From: a virus
IMG/VR virus record: IMGVR_UViG_3300030333_005401
Span: 1 to 29,308 of that record
DNA: 29,308 nucleotides
Reading direction: 5' to 3' (one strand)
Position 1 is the stretch's first letter; each line of letters opens with the position of its first letter. Below the pieces are notes generated by a model. It was not told the DNA's origin, made no database searches, and worked only from the letters and a program-made list of their open reading frames with translations. Made by a program: the position numbers and the translations under genes. Shown here in pieces: positions 1-9,900 of the stretch.

Positions 1-1370
1 TCACTATTTGTATCAAATGGATCCTCAAAACTATCAGTACTATAACTATCTACAATGTATCTAGCAGAAGATATGGATCCAACTAAAACCTCACCTGCAC
101 GGAATGCTCCACTATTTAGAGATACTCTAAGTTCAACTGGTGGATTAGAAGGACTAATATCAGTTCTCTTCTTGAAATCCTTAACTCTTGCAACAACACC
201 AGAAGTCTGACCATGAACCGTTTCATTAAATATAAATGTTCCAATTCCAGTAGTGCTTATACCAGCAAAAGTAACTGTAGGTGCAACTGTATATTCAGAA
301 CCAGTATTTGAAAAACGAACAGCAGAGATAGAATCCTCATCAGAAAGAACTGTTCTAGCAGTTGCAGTTGTTCCACCAGCACCAGTAGCACCAGTAAACG
401 TTATCGTTGGTTCTCCAATATAACCAGATCCTTTTTCTGTTAGTGTTACACCACTAATTCCATTATTAACAACTCCAACAGTTACAGCAGCTCCTACACC
501 ACCTCCACCAGTAATAAGAACTAATGGTGGATCTTCACTATCATATCCTGAACCTGGATTTGTTAATAAAATTTCTTTTAATGATTTTACCCCAGACTTT
601 GAAGTAGTAATAGCAACTGCTGTAGCTTGAACTCCTGACCGTGGTGGTGAAATTTGGATTGTTGGTGCAGATTTATATCCAGATCCATCATTTATTAAGT
701 CTATAAATCCAATCATTCCAGAACCACCAATAGCTGCTGTTCCAGTAGCAGTTGTAGCAGACCCTACTAAATTTACAGTAGTAATATATCCTTCATCTTC
801 AACTGTATTATCTACTTCTTCAATAGTAGTATCAATAAGTTCATTCTCATATTCATAAAGTTCACAATTTAATTCATAAACATAATTTTTACCTAATTGA
901 TAAAATGGTTTTTCTGATTCTACTCTTTTAATTTCAAATAATCTTTCACCTAGTGGAAAATATATTAAGTCTCCTTCTTTTGGTCTAGTAATTAAATCTT
1001 CAAAAGTATACTCTGTTATTGTTCCTTCTTTAATACCAGAACTCATACCTTCTAAGAATGGTGCTATAAATTCTTCAAATCTTTCTTTTGAAATAGTAAG
1101 ACTAACTTCATTGGTTAATCTTAAACCAAATTTAGTCATTAAATCACTATTAGGATTATATCCTTCATAATTATTTAAATATGCTTCAATAATAAACGAA
1201 TCATCAAACTTAGATGATTGTACTTCTTTAATAATATTATCAGTTTTAAAAACTTTTCTAGGAAGATAATATATTTCTATTCCATAAATGGTCAACTGCT
1301 CATTAATTAAATCTTGCACCAAAAACTGTTCTTTTTTTGATCCTTGTAAAAAGTATGAATTTAAAGTCAT
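1..1370 (-). CDS. 14: T4 gp14-type neck protein with repeat-rich C-terminal extension, partial at left edge
   Basis: The frame is open from an ATG at 1370 to the window edge, giving 456 visible residues and no stop. The N-terminus (MTLNSYFLQGSKKEQ, then LVQDLINEQLTIYG) matches the T4-type gp14 neck family as I know it from marine myoviruses. These proteins close the filled head and form the joint to the tail. The neck-like part covers roughly residues 1-190. From about 195 to 380 there are about four copies of a glycine-rich beta module with GSGYKSAPT-, GSGYDSEDP-, GSGYIGEPT- and GSEYTVAPT-type cores. T4 gp14 is 256 residues, so this protein is much longer. It starts 6 nt after the gp13 stop, in the T4 order 13-14. 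Family assignment is fairly sure. The function of the extension is unknown, and the true C-terminus lies outside the window. Confidence 0.8.
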   Translation of the reverse strand, partial: MTLNSYFLQGSKKEQFLVQDLINEQLTIYGIEIYYLPRKVFKTDNIIKEVQSSKFDDSFIIEAYLNNYEGYNPNSDLMTKFGLRLTNEVSLTISKERFEEFIAPFLEGMSSGIKEGTITEYTFEDLITRPKEGDLIYFPLGERLFEIKRVESEKPFYQLGKNYVYELNCELYEYENELIDTTIEEVDNTVEDEGYITTVNLVGSATTATGTAAIGGSGMIGFIDLINDGSGYKSAPTIQISPPRSGVQATAVAITTSKSGVKSLKEILLTNPGSGYDSEDPPLVLITGGGGVGAAVTVGVVNNGISGVTLTEKGSGYIGEPTITFTGATGAGGTTATARTVLSDEDSISAVRFSNTGSEYTVAPTVTFAGISTTGIGTFIFNETVHGQTSGVVARVKDFKKRTDISPSNPPVELRVSLNSGAFRAGEVLVGSISSARYIVDSYSTDSFEDPFDTNS

Positions 1371-1376
1371 ATTATA

Positions 1377-2234
1377 TTAACCTATAAGATCAAGAGGTGG
1401 TAATTCATATTCTAGAGACATTCTTTGTTTAATATCTTCCAATTCTCTTTCAGCATCTTCATAATATTGTCTTCCATTTAATTCAATACCACCAGGAAGT
1501 TTAGTCCCAGTAAATTTCATCATATTTAACCCCCACTGTCTTTTAATTAATACTGTTAAATATCTTTTTAGAAAACTATCATTATAAACTCCACTAAATG
1601 TATCTGGATCTAAAGATCTATAACAATCAATTACAAAAAAAGTATCTTTAGTTTGTGCATCCCAATCAATATCTAAATACAATCTTCCCTGTCTTCTATT
1701 AAATCTTATTTGTTTATCTGTTGTTAATAAGAAATCAATATCTTCCAAATAAGTTTTTGTCATTGCATATTGCATTAATTCAACAGAATTAAAACTATAC
1801 AAATCATTTAAAAATAATTGATATTTAATACTAAACATTCCACCAGAAATTGAACTGGTATCAAATTTAAATATTTTTTCTATACCTTGAATTGAATCTG
1901 GAACTTGAATAAAATTAGAGGTTTCATAAAAATTGGAAGTAAGTGTTCCTAACCCACTTACATTTGTAGAAGTACCTGTTGTTGTAACTATACCAACTGT
2001 ATTATCACTACCTGATTTATTATTTGCAGATCCTCTATTAATATCTGCTTCTGTCAATTGATATTTCAAATACATTCTTTCAACACCATCAAAGTGTCTT
2101 TCATTAAAGAATTGAATTGCATCATCAACTAAATCTTCTAATTGATCTTCATCAACATTAATTTCTAATACAGGTGCTCCTAATTGTCTTAAACAATAAT
2201 CAATTAAACCTTGTCTAGTACTTGGTTTTGCCAT
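1377..2234 (-). CDS. 13: T4 gp13-type neck protein
   Basis: This 285-residue protein begins MAKPSTRQGLIDYCLRQLG and continues with an acidic helical stretch (residues 25-45, LEDLVDDAIQFFNERHFDG). That pattern is typical of the T4 gp13 neck family in marine T4-like phages. T4 gp13 is 309 residues, so the size fits. The family assembles at the portal-proximal vertex with gp14 after DNA packaging and completes the head. The start overlaps the stop of the preceding fibre-like gene by 1 nt (TAATG). A clear GGAGG at 2244-2248 with 9 nt spacing supports this ATG. The gp14-type gene follows 6 nt downstream. A serine/threonine/glycine-rich insertion around residues 68-100 may be a surface loop. The call rests on motif recognition and gene order. 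Confidence 0.85.
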   Translation of the reverse strand: MAKPSTRQGLIDYCLRQLGAPVLEINVDEDQLEDLVDDAIQFFNERHFDGVERMYLKYQLTEADINRGSANNKSGSDNTVGIVTTTGTSTNVSGLGTLTSNFYETSNFIQVPDSIQGIEKIFKFDTSSISGGMFSIKYQLFLNDLYSFNSVELMQYAMTKTYLEDIDFLLTTDKQIRFNRRQGRLYLDIDWDAQTKDTFFVIDCYRSLDPDTFSGVYNDSFLKRYLTVLIKRQWGLNMMKFTGTKLPGGIELNGRQYYEDAERELEDIKQRMSLEYELPPLDLIG

Positions 2235-3406
2235 TAATAGGTACCTCCATCAATTTGATTTATTGATATAGTATCAGCAGTTATGCTAGTAGCACTTAAG
2301 ATACCAGTTACTTTTGCACCATAATTAGTAGTTTCAACTCTATTTACATTATCATGAAATAATTTAACATCTGCATTAGGAGTTCCTTGAAGATAAATCT
2401 CATCACTTGGAGTTTTAAAGGCAAATCCAGATGCTCTTAATATTAAATTACCAATAGCAACATCATCAATATATGAATCAGAACCATTATGATATATGTG
2501 TAATGATCCAGAAGCACCAGGTCCAGCACCACCAAAAGTTAACTTATCATTATCTAATAGAGAAACATTTCCTTGAAATGTTGTAACACCAGTTATATTC
2601 AGTCGAACAGATGTCAGTTGTTCGGTAAATACTCCTGCTCTAGCAGTAAATTCATCAAAAGTTAAATCCTTCTTAATATATAAATCACCACCCACATATA
2701 AATCACCACCAGTAGTTGTTATTCCCCCACTACTAGCAAGTGTTGTAATACCAGAAATATTAACATTACTAGTTGCATTAACATTACCAGCAAGTGTTGT
2801 GATGCCAGAAATATTAACATTACCAGATGAAGTAATAGATACTGCACTTAATGTATTAACAATACTATTACCAGTTATATTAAGACTATCACCAGTAATA
2901 TTATCTAATACTAAATCATCTTGAAGATATAAGTCTCCACCAACATATAAATCGCCTACAGTGGTTGTTATACCTGTAAATGTAGATACTCCTGCAACAC
3001 TAAGATTATTATTTACTCTTAAATCTCTAAAAATATCTACGGATGCATTAGCATCAATATTTGACGTAAATGTTCCTACACCTGCTACAACAAAACCAGA
3101 ACCTAAAGTTAAATTTTTAGATATTCCAACCCCACCTGCTACAGTTAGAGCTCCTGTTATAGAACTACTTGAATCAGTTGTATTTGAAATTGATGAAATT
3201 CCAGTCTGTATTATTGTAGCGGCATCAATAATATCAGTTAATACAAATTTTTCAGATCCAGAATCCCATACTAAAATTAACCCATCTTCAGACTTTCGAG
3301 TAGTCTGCACATCATTCATATTAACTAATTTTGTCGGAGGTGCCGACGCATTAGATAATACCCTTATAACATTTTGCGAACCAATTCTATCGTTTATACT
3401 TGGCAT
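2234..3406 (-). CDS. Fibre-like virion structural protein with internal repeats
   Basis: This 390-residue protein resembles a family found next to the neck genes in marine T4-like phages. Residues 1-60 form a conserved-looking head (MPSINDRIGSQNVIRVLSN). The body is low-complexity, rich in Gly, Ser, Thr and Asn, with repeated short beta strands. NVNISGITTLA occurs twice 18 residues apart, and GDLYVGGDLY occurs twice 83 residues apart. The C-terminal region holds LHIYHNGSDSYIDD and YLQGTPNADVKLFHDN, which I have seen in phage fibre-type proteins. I see no intramolecular chaperone triad, catalytic motif, signal peptide or membrane segment. It overlaps both neighbours by 1 nt and occupies the place where T4 carries genes 11, 12 and fibritin. 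A fibre or whisker role is inferred from composition and position only. Confidence 0.6.
   Translation of the reverse strand: MPSINDRIGSQNVIRVLSNASAPPTKLVNMNDVQTTRKSEDGLILVWDSGSEKFVLTDIIDAATIIQTGISSISNTTDSSSSITGALTVAGGVGISKNLTLGSGFVVAGVGTFTSNIDANASVDIFRDLRVNNNLSVAGVSTFTGITTTVGDLYVGGDLYLQDDLVLDNITGDSLNITGNSIVNTLSAVSITSSGNVNISGITTLAGNVNATSNVNISGITTLASSGGITTTGGDLYVGGDLYIKKDLTFDEFTARAGVFTEQLTSVRLNITGVTTFQGNVSLLDNDKLTFGGAGPGASGSLHIYHNGSDSYIDDVAIGNLILRASGFAFKTPSDEIYLQGTPNADVKLFHDNVNRVETTNYGAKVTGILSATSITADTISINQIDGGTY
2735..2822 (-). repeat. In-frame 54-nt tandem duplication in the fibre-like gene
   Basis: A 34-nt segment at 2735-2768 recurs at 2789-2822 with two mismatches and an offset of exactly 54 nt (18 codons). 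It encodes the two NVNISGITTLA units. The phase keeps the reading frame, which fits repeat-length change in a fibrous protein. Confidence 0.85.
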
Positions 3407-3744
3407 TACCTTGTTACCCCGCCTCTGACTAATGCTGAACCTTCTATGGCTTTAAATTCTTTACCACCAGAAGTTATTATTTTTACATCATAAACATATC
3501 TTCCAGGTTTCATATCAACAGTTATTGTAGATCCTAATGAAACGGTAATAATACCAATATCAGGAGATGATACTGTAGTAGCAAATGCCACTTTTTTAAT
3601 ACTACTAGAAGACTTTCTTATTTGTCCTGTAGCTGATGATCCAGTTAAATCTAAAAATGCATTAGTTCTAGTATCCTCTAATTGAAAGGATGTATCAAAG
3701 TCAAAACCTTGTTCAATCACTATATTGGATACATATACTGCCAT
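3406..3744 (-). CDS. Small beta-rich virion protein, possibly BppU-like
   Basis: This is a 112-residue protein with no signal peptide or membrane segment. It begins MAVYVSNIVIEQGFDFDTSF and alternates short polar strands. A central segment (ATGQIRKSS) and an end pattern (GRYVYDVKII, then GGKEFKAIEGSALVRGG) fit an immunoglobulin-like fold. The layout resembles N-terminal domains of baseplate upper proteins (BppU type) that anchor fibres in other phages. I offer this as a family resemblance, not a firm assignment. It is the first gene after a TATAAATA late promoter and overlaps the fibre-like gene by 1 nt, so an adaptor between baseplate or neck and a fibre is plausible. No Shine-Dalgarno is visible upstream of its ATG. 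Confidence 0.6.
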   Translation of the reverse strand: MAVYVSNIVIEQGFDFDTSFQLEDTRTNAFLDLTGSSATGQIRKSSSSIKKVAFATTVSSPDIGIITVSLGSTITVDMKPGRYVYDVKIITSGGKEFKAIEGSALVRGGVTR

Positions 3745-3769
3745 TATTAGTAATCAATATTATTTTAAA

Positions 3770-3777
3770 TATTTATA
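3770..3777 (-). promoter_or_regulatory. T4-type late promoter (TATAAATA)
   Basis: The minus strand reads exactly TATAAATA in the 37-nt gap between the 65-residue gene and the 112-residue gene. By T4 spacing, transcription would start near 3764, about 20 nt before the ATG at 3744. It would drive the 112-residue, fibre-like, gp13 and gp14 genes. T4 late promoters are read by the phage sigma factor gp55 with gp33 and the sliding clamp. That this phage has those factors is inferred. Confidence 0.8.
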
Positions 3778-3781
3778 TGGT

Positions 3782-3979
3782 TCAAGTTTTATTCAATACT
3801 TCTTTCAAAAGAGATTTAATTTCATCAATATCAGATCGTAACTTTTTAAGTTCTTGCTCTTCAGTTATTTTCTTATTTCTCATTGCAATATATTGTGAAT
3901 AACCTTGAGAATCGTTATTCACAATAGCACCAGAGTTTTCATCTCTATAAAGATGTTTATGTCCTTGAACAGGTATCAT
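3782..3979 (-). CDS. Small conserved-looking protein with C-terminal coiled coil
   Basis: This 65-residue protein begins MIPVQGHKHLYRDENSGAIV, followed by a polar helical tail (residues 39-62, EEQELKKLRSDIDEIKSLLK). Hydrophobic spacing in the tail (L, L, I, I, L, L, V) suits a short coiled coil or amphipathic helix. I recall similar short proteins beside tail genes in marine T4-like phages, always without a function. The start overlaps the stop of the 2401-residue gene by 1 nt (TAATG), which indicates translational coupling. It is the last gene before the third late promoter. It could be a small structural subunit or an assembly factor for the neighbouring giant protein. Neither is shown by the sequence. 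Confidence 0.65.
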   Translation of the reverse strand: MIPVQGHKHLYRDENSGAIVNNDSQGYSQYIAMRNKKITEEQELKKLRSDIDEIKSLLKEVLNKT

Positions 3980-6900
3980 TATGCTAAAGCAATTGCTCTT
4001 AGATCTTTAAATCTTGGAGGAGTTGCTTCATTAGTTCCACTAATTACAATCTTAATTTGGAAACCTACAAATTCATCTAAGTTATCAATTGTAAATTCAT
4101 ATTCTCTAAATTCATTTTCCACACTTGCAGGAACGAGAGTATCTGGTCTTCCACTATTCAATTTTGGATCAACAATTATCTTATCGATACCAACATCCTT
4201 TAAATTATCATAACCAGGGAACAATTCATAAGATTGTTCCACTTCACTTGAATCGGTTTTAAATAACCTATACAATACTCTAAAGTCTGCTGTTGAATCT
4301 CTATAAGCAGCAACCAATACTTTTAATCCTGTAGATGCTTGTTTTAAATCAACTTTTTGTGAAATATAACATGCTGCATGAGGATCACCAGATAATCTAT
4401 TAGATCTAGAGTCAGTTGCATAATCAGATATTGGATTGTTTAATCTATTTCTTACAAATTTAAACGAACCACTCATAGTATCTAAAACTGGTGATAGATT
4501 ACTATCTGAAGTAGTAAATTTACTTAATAAAGTTACTGATTTATTTCTAGGTAAATTTGTTAATTTTGCATTTTCATTGACTTTAGAGCATAAAAGTCTA
4601 GGAGAAGATAACTCATTAAATTGATTAAATTCAACATTTTCATATCCTTGATCTACAAAAGATATCTCAGATCCACCCTCACTTGTTCCAGAAATAGATC
4701 TCAATTGAGATGATATTTTAGTCGATACTGCAGGTGTAAATACATTAAATGATGGAATAAAATTATCATATTGGAAATTTTGAGATCCAACTATTAAACT
4801 ACCACCACCAAATTTTTCATTAGTGAAACTTATTTGGTTTACACCAGTTGACCTATCAAGTAAATTAGGTCTTCCAGATCCTCTAGGAATTTCTAAGAAA
4901 TATGAATTAATATTTTTTAAATCTTGTAAAGTGGAATTTGTTGGCATACTATGATTAGTATTAATTCCAGTTAAAGAAATACCATTAAATTCATATTTAA
5001 ATGCTTGATCGCCTATTGTATGATTATCAATTGGAGTATTACTAATACCTCTAGTACCAATACTTAAACTATCAATTCCTATTCCGTCATAGAATATTAT
5101 CTCTTGCCCTATTTGAACATAACCCCTATTGGTAGATATTCCTTCAAATGTAGCAAATGGCACTGTGCTTGCAATAGAAATTGTACTATCAGTTGCACTA
5201 AGATCTGCTGTTAAAAGTTCTGGAATAGTATCTGGAGAAACATTATTAATTTCAATAACATGTTGATCAGATTTCATTGAATGATTAAAATTACTAATCT
5301 CCATAATATTTCCATTATATAAATCACCATTAACTGTTGAGTCACCCCTTATTTCAGGTCCACCAGCAGATAGTATAGTTCCTGCTGCAATATCACTATA
5401 ATATACTAACTTACGACCATTATTGAATTTTTCACCTTGAACATTAGTAAGGAATAATGTATCCATTCCAAAAGTAGTTGCAACTGTTACTTCATAACCA
5501 GCACCAGCATTTCCTACATCTGCTGTAGTAATTCCTAAAACATCACCAACAGCATATCCATTACCTGTCGCAGCAATAGAAACATTGGAGATTGAACCTG
5601 ATGCATTAACTATCACAGTTGCTGTTGCTCCTGATCCATCACCAGTAATAGAATATAAATTAACATTTGAATATGGTGAACCTGTATTAGTATAACCAAC
5701 TCCAATTACATTGGTGCTTATACCTGTATTTGGTACTATAGGACCACCAATCTTTTCTACAAATCCTTTTGCATCTGTAGAGTTTGTATATGGAGAAACA
5801 TTTGATGCACTAACCTTTGTTCCTACAGTTATAGTGTTATTTAAAGTACTAGTAGTATCAATACCAACTTTTAATTTCCTTGGATAAGATTTTATTGAAT
5901 TATCCTGCAATCTAAAGTTAATTTTATTGTTTGTTGATAAATCAGAATTAAATAAAGTAAGTGAACCAGGTTCGGTTGTGAAAGAACATTTATAAAGATT
6001 AAATTTCAAATCTTGAGTTTGAGTCGCTGTCCAAATTGTTCCGTTTTGAGATTTAAATAAACTTCCTCCTAGATATTGTTTTTGAACTATATTTTTTTCA
6101 CCTGGATCTACACTAAGAATTTGACTTTCAATAGTTTCCTCACTCATTTGAGAAATCCAAACTTTATATTTTATTGTCGCTGGTGATAAAATACATATCG
6201 CATACTCCGTATCTGGTTCCAAATAAACAGGAGATGGGAAAGTAACTCTAGTTGGTAATGAGGCATCTGTAGAAGTTTTTATAATTGAAGTTCCACTAGA
6301 ATCTGTTGTTGTTGGATCTAATATAACTTGTGCAAAATCACTAACTACTTGACCTGTTGGAGTTCCTAACTCCATGGTTCTTATTTGAACAGTTAATGGT
6401 ATATTATCATCTTTACTAGCAAAGAATAAATCAAGAGATGATAAGAACATTCCTGTCTCATCTACAGTAAATGACTGTGCTAATGGATCACCTTCATTAA
6501 CTGGTGGTGGTGGACGACGAGTTATAGTCGTAGTTGAAGTAAATTGGTTTATTGTTCCTGAAGTAGAATATGCAGCATCTCCACGAGTTATACTTGCCTC
6601 ATCACCTGGTAATGGATTAGCATTGTTTACATCTGAGGTTATTCTAAATGTGTTTAATCCATTAGTGAATCTTAAAGGTGGTGGTGGAGAAACTGTTGGA
6701 TCTCTAAAGAAGAATGATCCATATAATGCTCCATGATCATCTGGTATTAATCTAATATCTGATATTGTTGCTATAGCACCACTAGTTCTACCAACAAGTC
6801 TCATTCCAGTTGCAATTCTACCAAAGAAATTACCTTGAGCTTCTTCTGTTAACGATGCAATATCTACATTCAAAACTGTAGATGATTCTGTGTAAGCAGT

Positions 6901-9900
6901 TCCTAGTGTTAATGATGTATCATATGGATTACTTGGAAATTCTGAAGTAGGTTCATCATATGTTCCAACTTTATGATTTGGTTGAGCAGTTCTAAATGAA
7001 ATTAATTGAGCACCATCATCTCCGATAGAACCTGTAATAGTTTCACCTATACTGAAAGTTCCAGAAACCATGCTAATTTCAATTAATTTTGGAACTATAT
7101 CAATACCACTTCTTCCTTCAAAGAATGGATAATGTCTAACACCTGGTGTTAATGAGTATGCGGAAAATCCAACATTCCTTGATCTAATAAATTCTATTGG
7201 TATTGATCCTGTTTGTATTGTCTCAACTACTGTTCCTTCATTATCTCCTTCACGAGTAAATGTTCCACCATCAATCTCTATATCTCTTGACCAATTATCT
7301 TGACTAGGATCTAATATTATTTGTCCATTACGAACAACAACTTCATATGGATTGATATTTTCAACTCTACTTGCTTGAGGATTACCAATATCAGATTTAA
7401 CTTCAGTATATGCTAAAGTAATTAAATCTCCAGTTTTTTGAATATTTGCATCTAATAAGGGTAAATTCTGTGAAAAATCAGCAGAAGTTATATCAACACT
7501 TTCAGATACCCCCAATAAAGGTTTTATACTATAAACATCAGTAGGAACAATCATTTCTTGATTATTTCTATCAATATTAACAGTGTTATCCTGATTTTCT
7601 AAATCAAGACGCTGATTATCCCTGAAATCATCTACAAAGAATCCAGATTTAAATCTATCACCTGTTATATCCTTAACCTGTAATGTTTTTGTATCTAGTT
7701 CGAGTAAACTTAAACTTGTTATTACTTCTAAATTTTCTATTCTATCTTCTAATTTTCCAATATCTCTCATAGTATATCTTTTATTATCTACTAGAGTGAT
7801 TTTTGCATCATTTGCATTATAAAGATATGCTGGAAGTTCAATAGTTGCAAGATGCATTGAACCATCAATTAATTCTGGTGCTTTTGGTGTTAGAGATGAT
7901 ACTCCCTTTATAACACCAAAATCACCTTCATAATCTTTTCCAGCTGATAAAATTAATTTATCAATTCTTGGTAGATAGTAACTATATCCTAATACAGAAT
8001 CTCCTTCTGGAGAAACTACAAGTGATGATGTTGCTCCATTTCCAGAAAAACTTCTAGATGTAAATGCAAATGGTGAAGAAGAAACCCCAACATATTCACT
8101 AACTCTTGGTCTAAAATCAAGAACATCCGTTGCTCTTACATTGTTAGACAATAATGGTATATCATGACTAAATCTGTCTTTATCATAAGAATTTACAGTA
8201 AATAAATCACCAGAATCTGTAGTAGGAACTTCATATGAATCATAAACTACTAAAACTCTCCTATCAGGAGGAGTGGCATTTCTCTTTCTAACTATTCTAG
8301 AATAATCATAAAACTGTTCTCTTTGTCCTTTATCTAAAGAATATCTCTCAGTAATATTTACATTATTTCCAAGTGTTATTGACTGAACAGTAGTTTTAAT
8401 ATTTGATTCTTGGAATGTTATTAACTCACCTAAAGTAAATCGAATATTTGTAAAATAAACAACCTCAACATTTGCATCATCTACCCTATTAACTATCTGA
8501 GCAACTGCTCCACTCTCAGTACCAATAACTTTTTCACCAACAACAGAATTTATATTTAAAGATAATCCAGATACGGTTGTTATCTTATCAAGAGTTGGAT
8601 TGTTACTATCCTTAGATTCTAACACTGCAATTACATTTGCAACATCTGGAACATTTAATGATATTTCTCTATCTTCTATTCTTAATCCATAATAAGGATT
8701 AGAAGTTAAACCATTTGTTGTGGTTGATACACCTGAATTAGTTTTATTAATAACTATTTGATTACTTCTTATGTACTGTTTAGTTTTATTTGTAATTCCT
8801 TGTTTTTCTACAGTTACATTGAGAACCGCATCTCCACTACTCCTTGATAGTCCACTAAATTGAACCCTTGAACTAGCGTCTAATAATTTAAACTGATCTC
8901 TTGTTAATGATTCTACAGTACCATCATCATAAATTAATGAATACTTTTGTGTATCAAAGTTACTGTAATATGCACTTGTTATTCCAGTTTTTAGATCAGT
9001 AATTGACCTTGTGAAAGAATTAGAAGATAATGTAAACTCATTAGTTTGATTAGAAACTGATAATGTAGAATTTGATAAATTAACTTCAGATATATTACTG
9101 CGATCTAACTTGGCATATAATCCAGTATTTTCTTTATCTACAACAACTGGGGATGCTAAAGATAATGTAGATGTTGTAGAGATACCCGTTCCCCCACTAC
9201 CAATTTCACCTTCATTTATACCAGAAACAGTTGCAACTCCAACAACAGTTAAAGTTTTTAAATCTGGACTAATATCAGAAACTCTAGTAAATGTTACATC
9301 GCTTCTACCACCAACCTGATACTGAATAATTGAATCTGTTTTTATACCAGTAAATGCATTTCCTGGTGATACTATTGTTCCAGTTGAAAAACCATTTGAA
9401 GCACCACTGGTTGTGATAATAGCATCATTGGTAGATGGAAGTGATGATATTCTAGTGGTTTCTAATACAGTATCAGCACTAAAATCGATAAAACCAGTTA
9501 TTCCACCAGATATTCCATTTGTATTTTGATATACAGATTTTATATCTTCAAAGGTATATTGTCGTAATGATGTTATAGTTCTGGTTGATTCTTCCAATTC
9601 ATTAATAATTATTTTTTCACCAGGAATAAATGATCCAGAAGTTTGTGAAAGAATTATTTGAGTTGTTGCAGAAACTGGATTATTAATAAATCCTGTGGCA
9701 CCACTACTAGCACCTCTAACAAAAGAAGTAATTTCTGCAGTTAATGCAGTATTTAATGTTAGATATGTGTATGTCTGAACATCAAATAAATGTAAGTTCC
9801 ATTGACTAGCATTATCAACATATGGTGTATTTCTTAATCCAAACGAATATACTCTTGCCTTTCCTATCTCAAATCCACCTGCAGGTGGTGCATCTGCTAC

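Noticed and set aside
2701-2830. CRISPR-like regularly spaced repeats
   Set aside because: The repeats are in frame with a gene, spaced by codon multiples, encode a beta repeat and number only two, so they are protein repeats.
2961-3428. 155-codon open frame on the plus strand, antisense to the fibre-like gene
   Set aside because: It lies wholly opposite a well-supported gene, has no Shine-Dalgarno or promoter, and its composition mirrors the repeat structure of the sense gene. Other plus-strand frames (for example 13146-13568, 14406-14765, 24576-24965, 27100-27453) were rejected on the same grounds.
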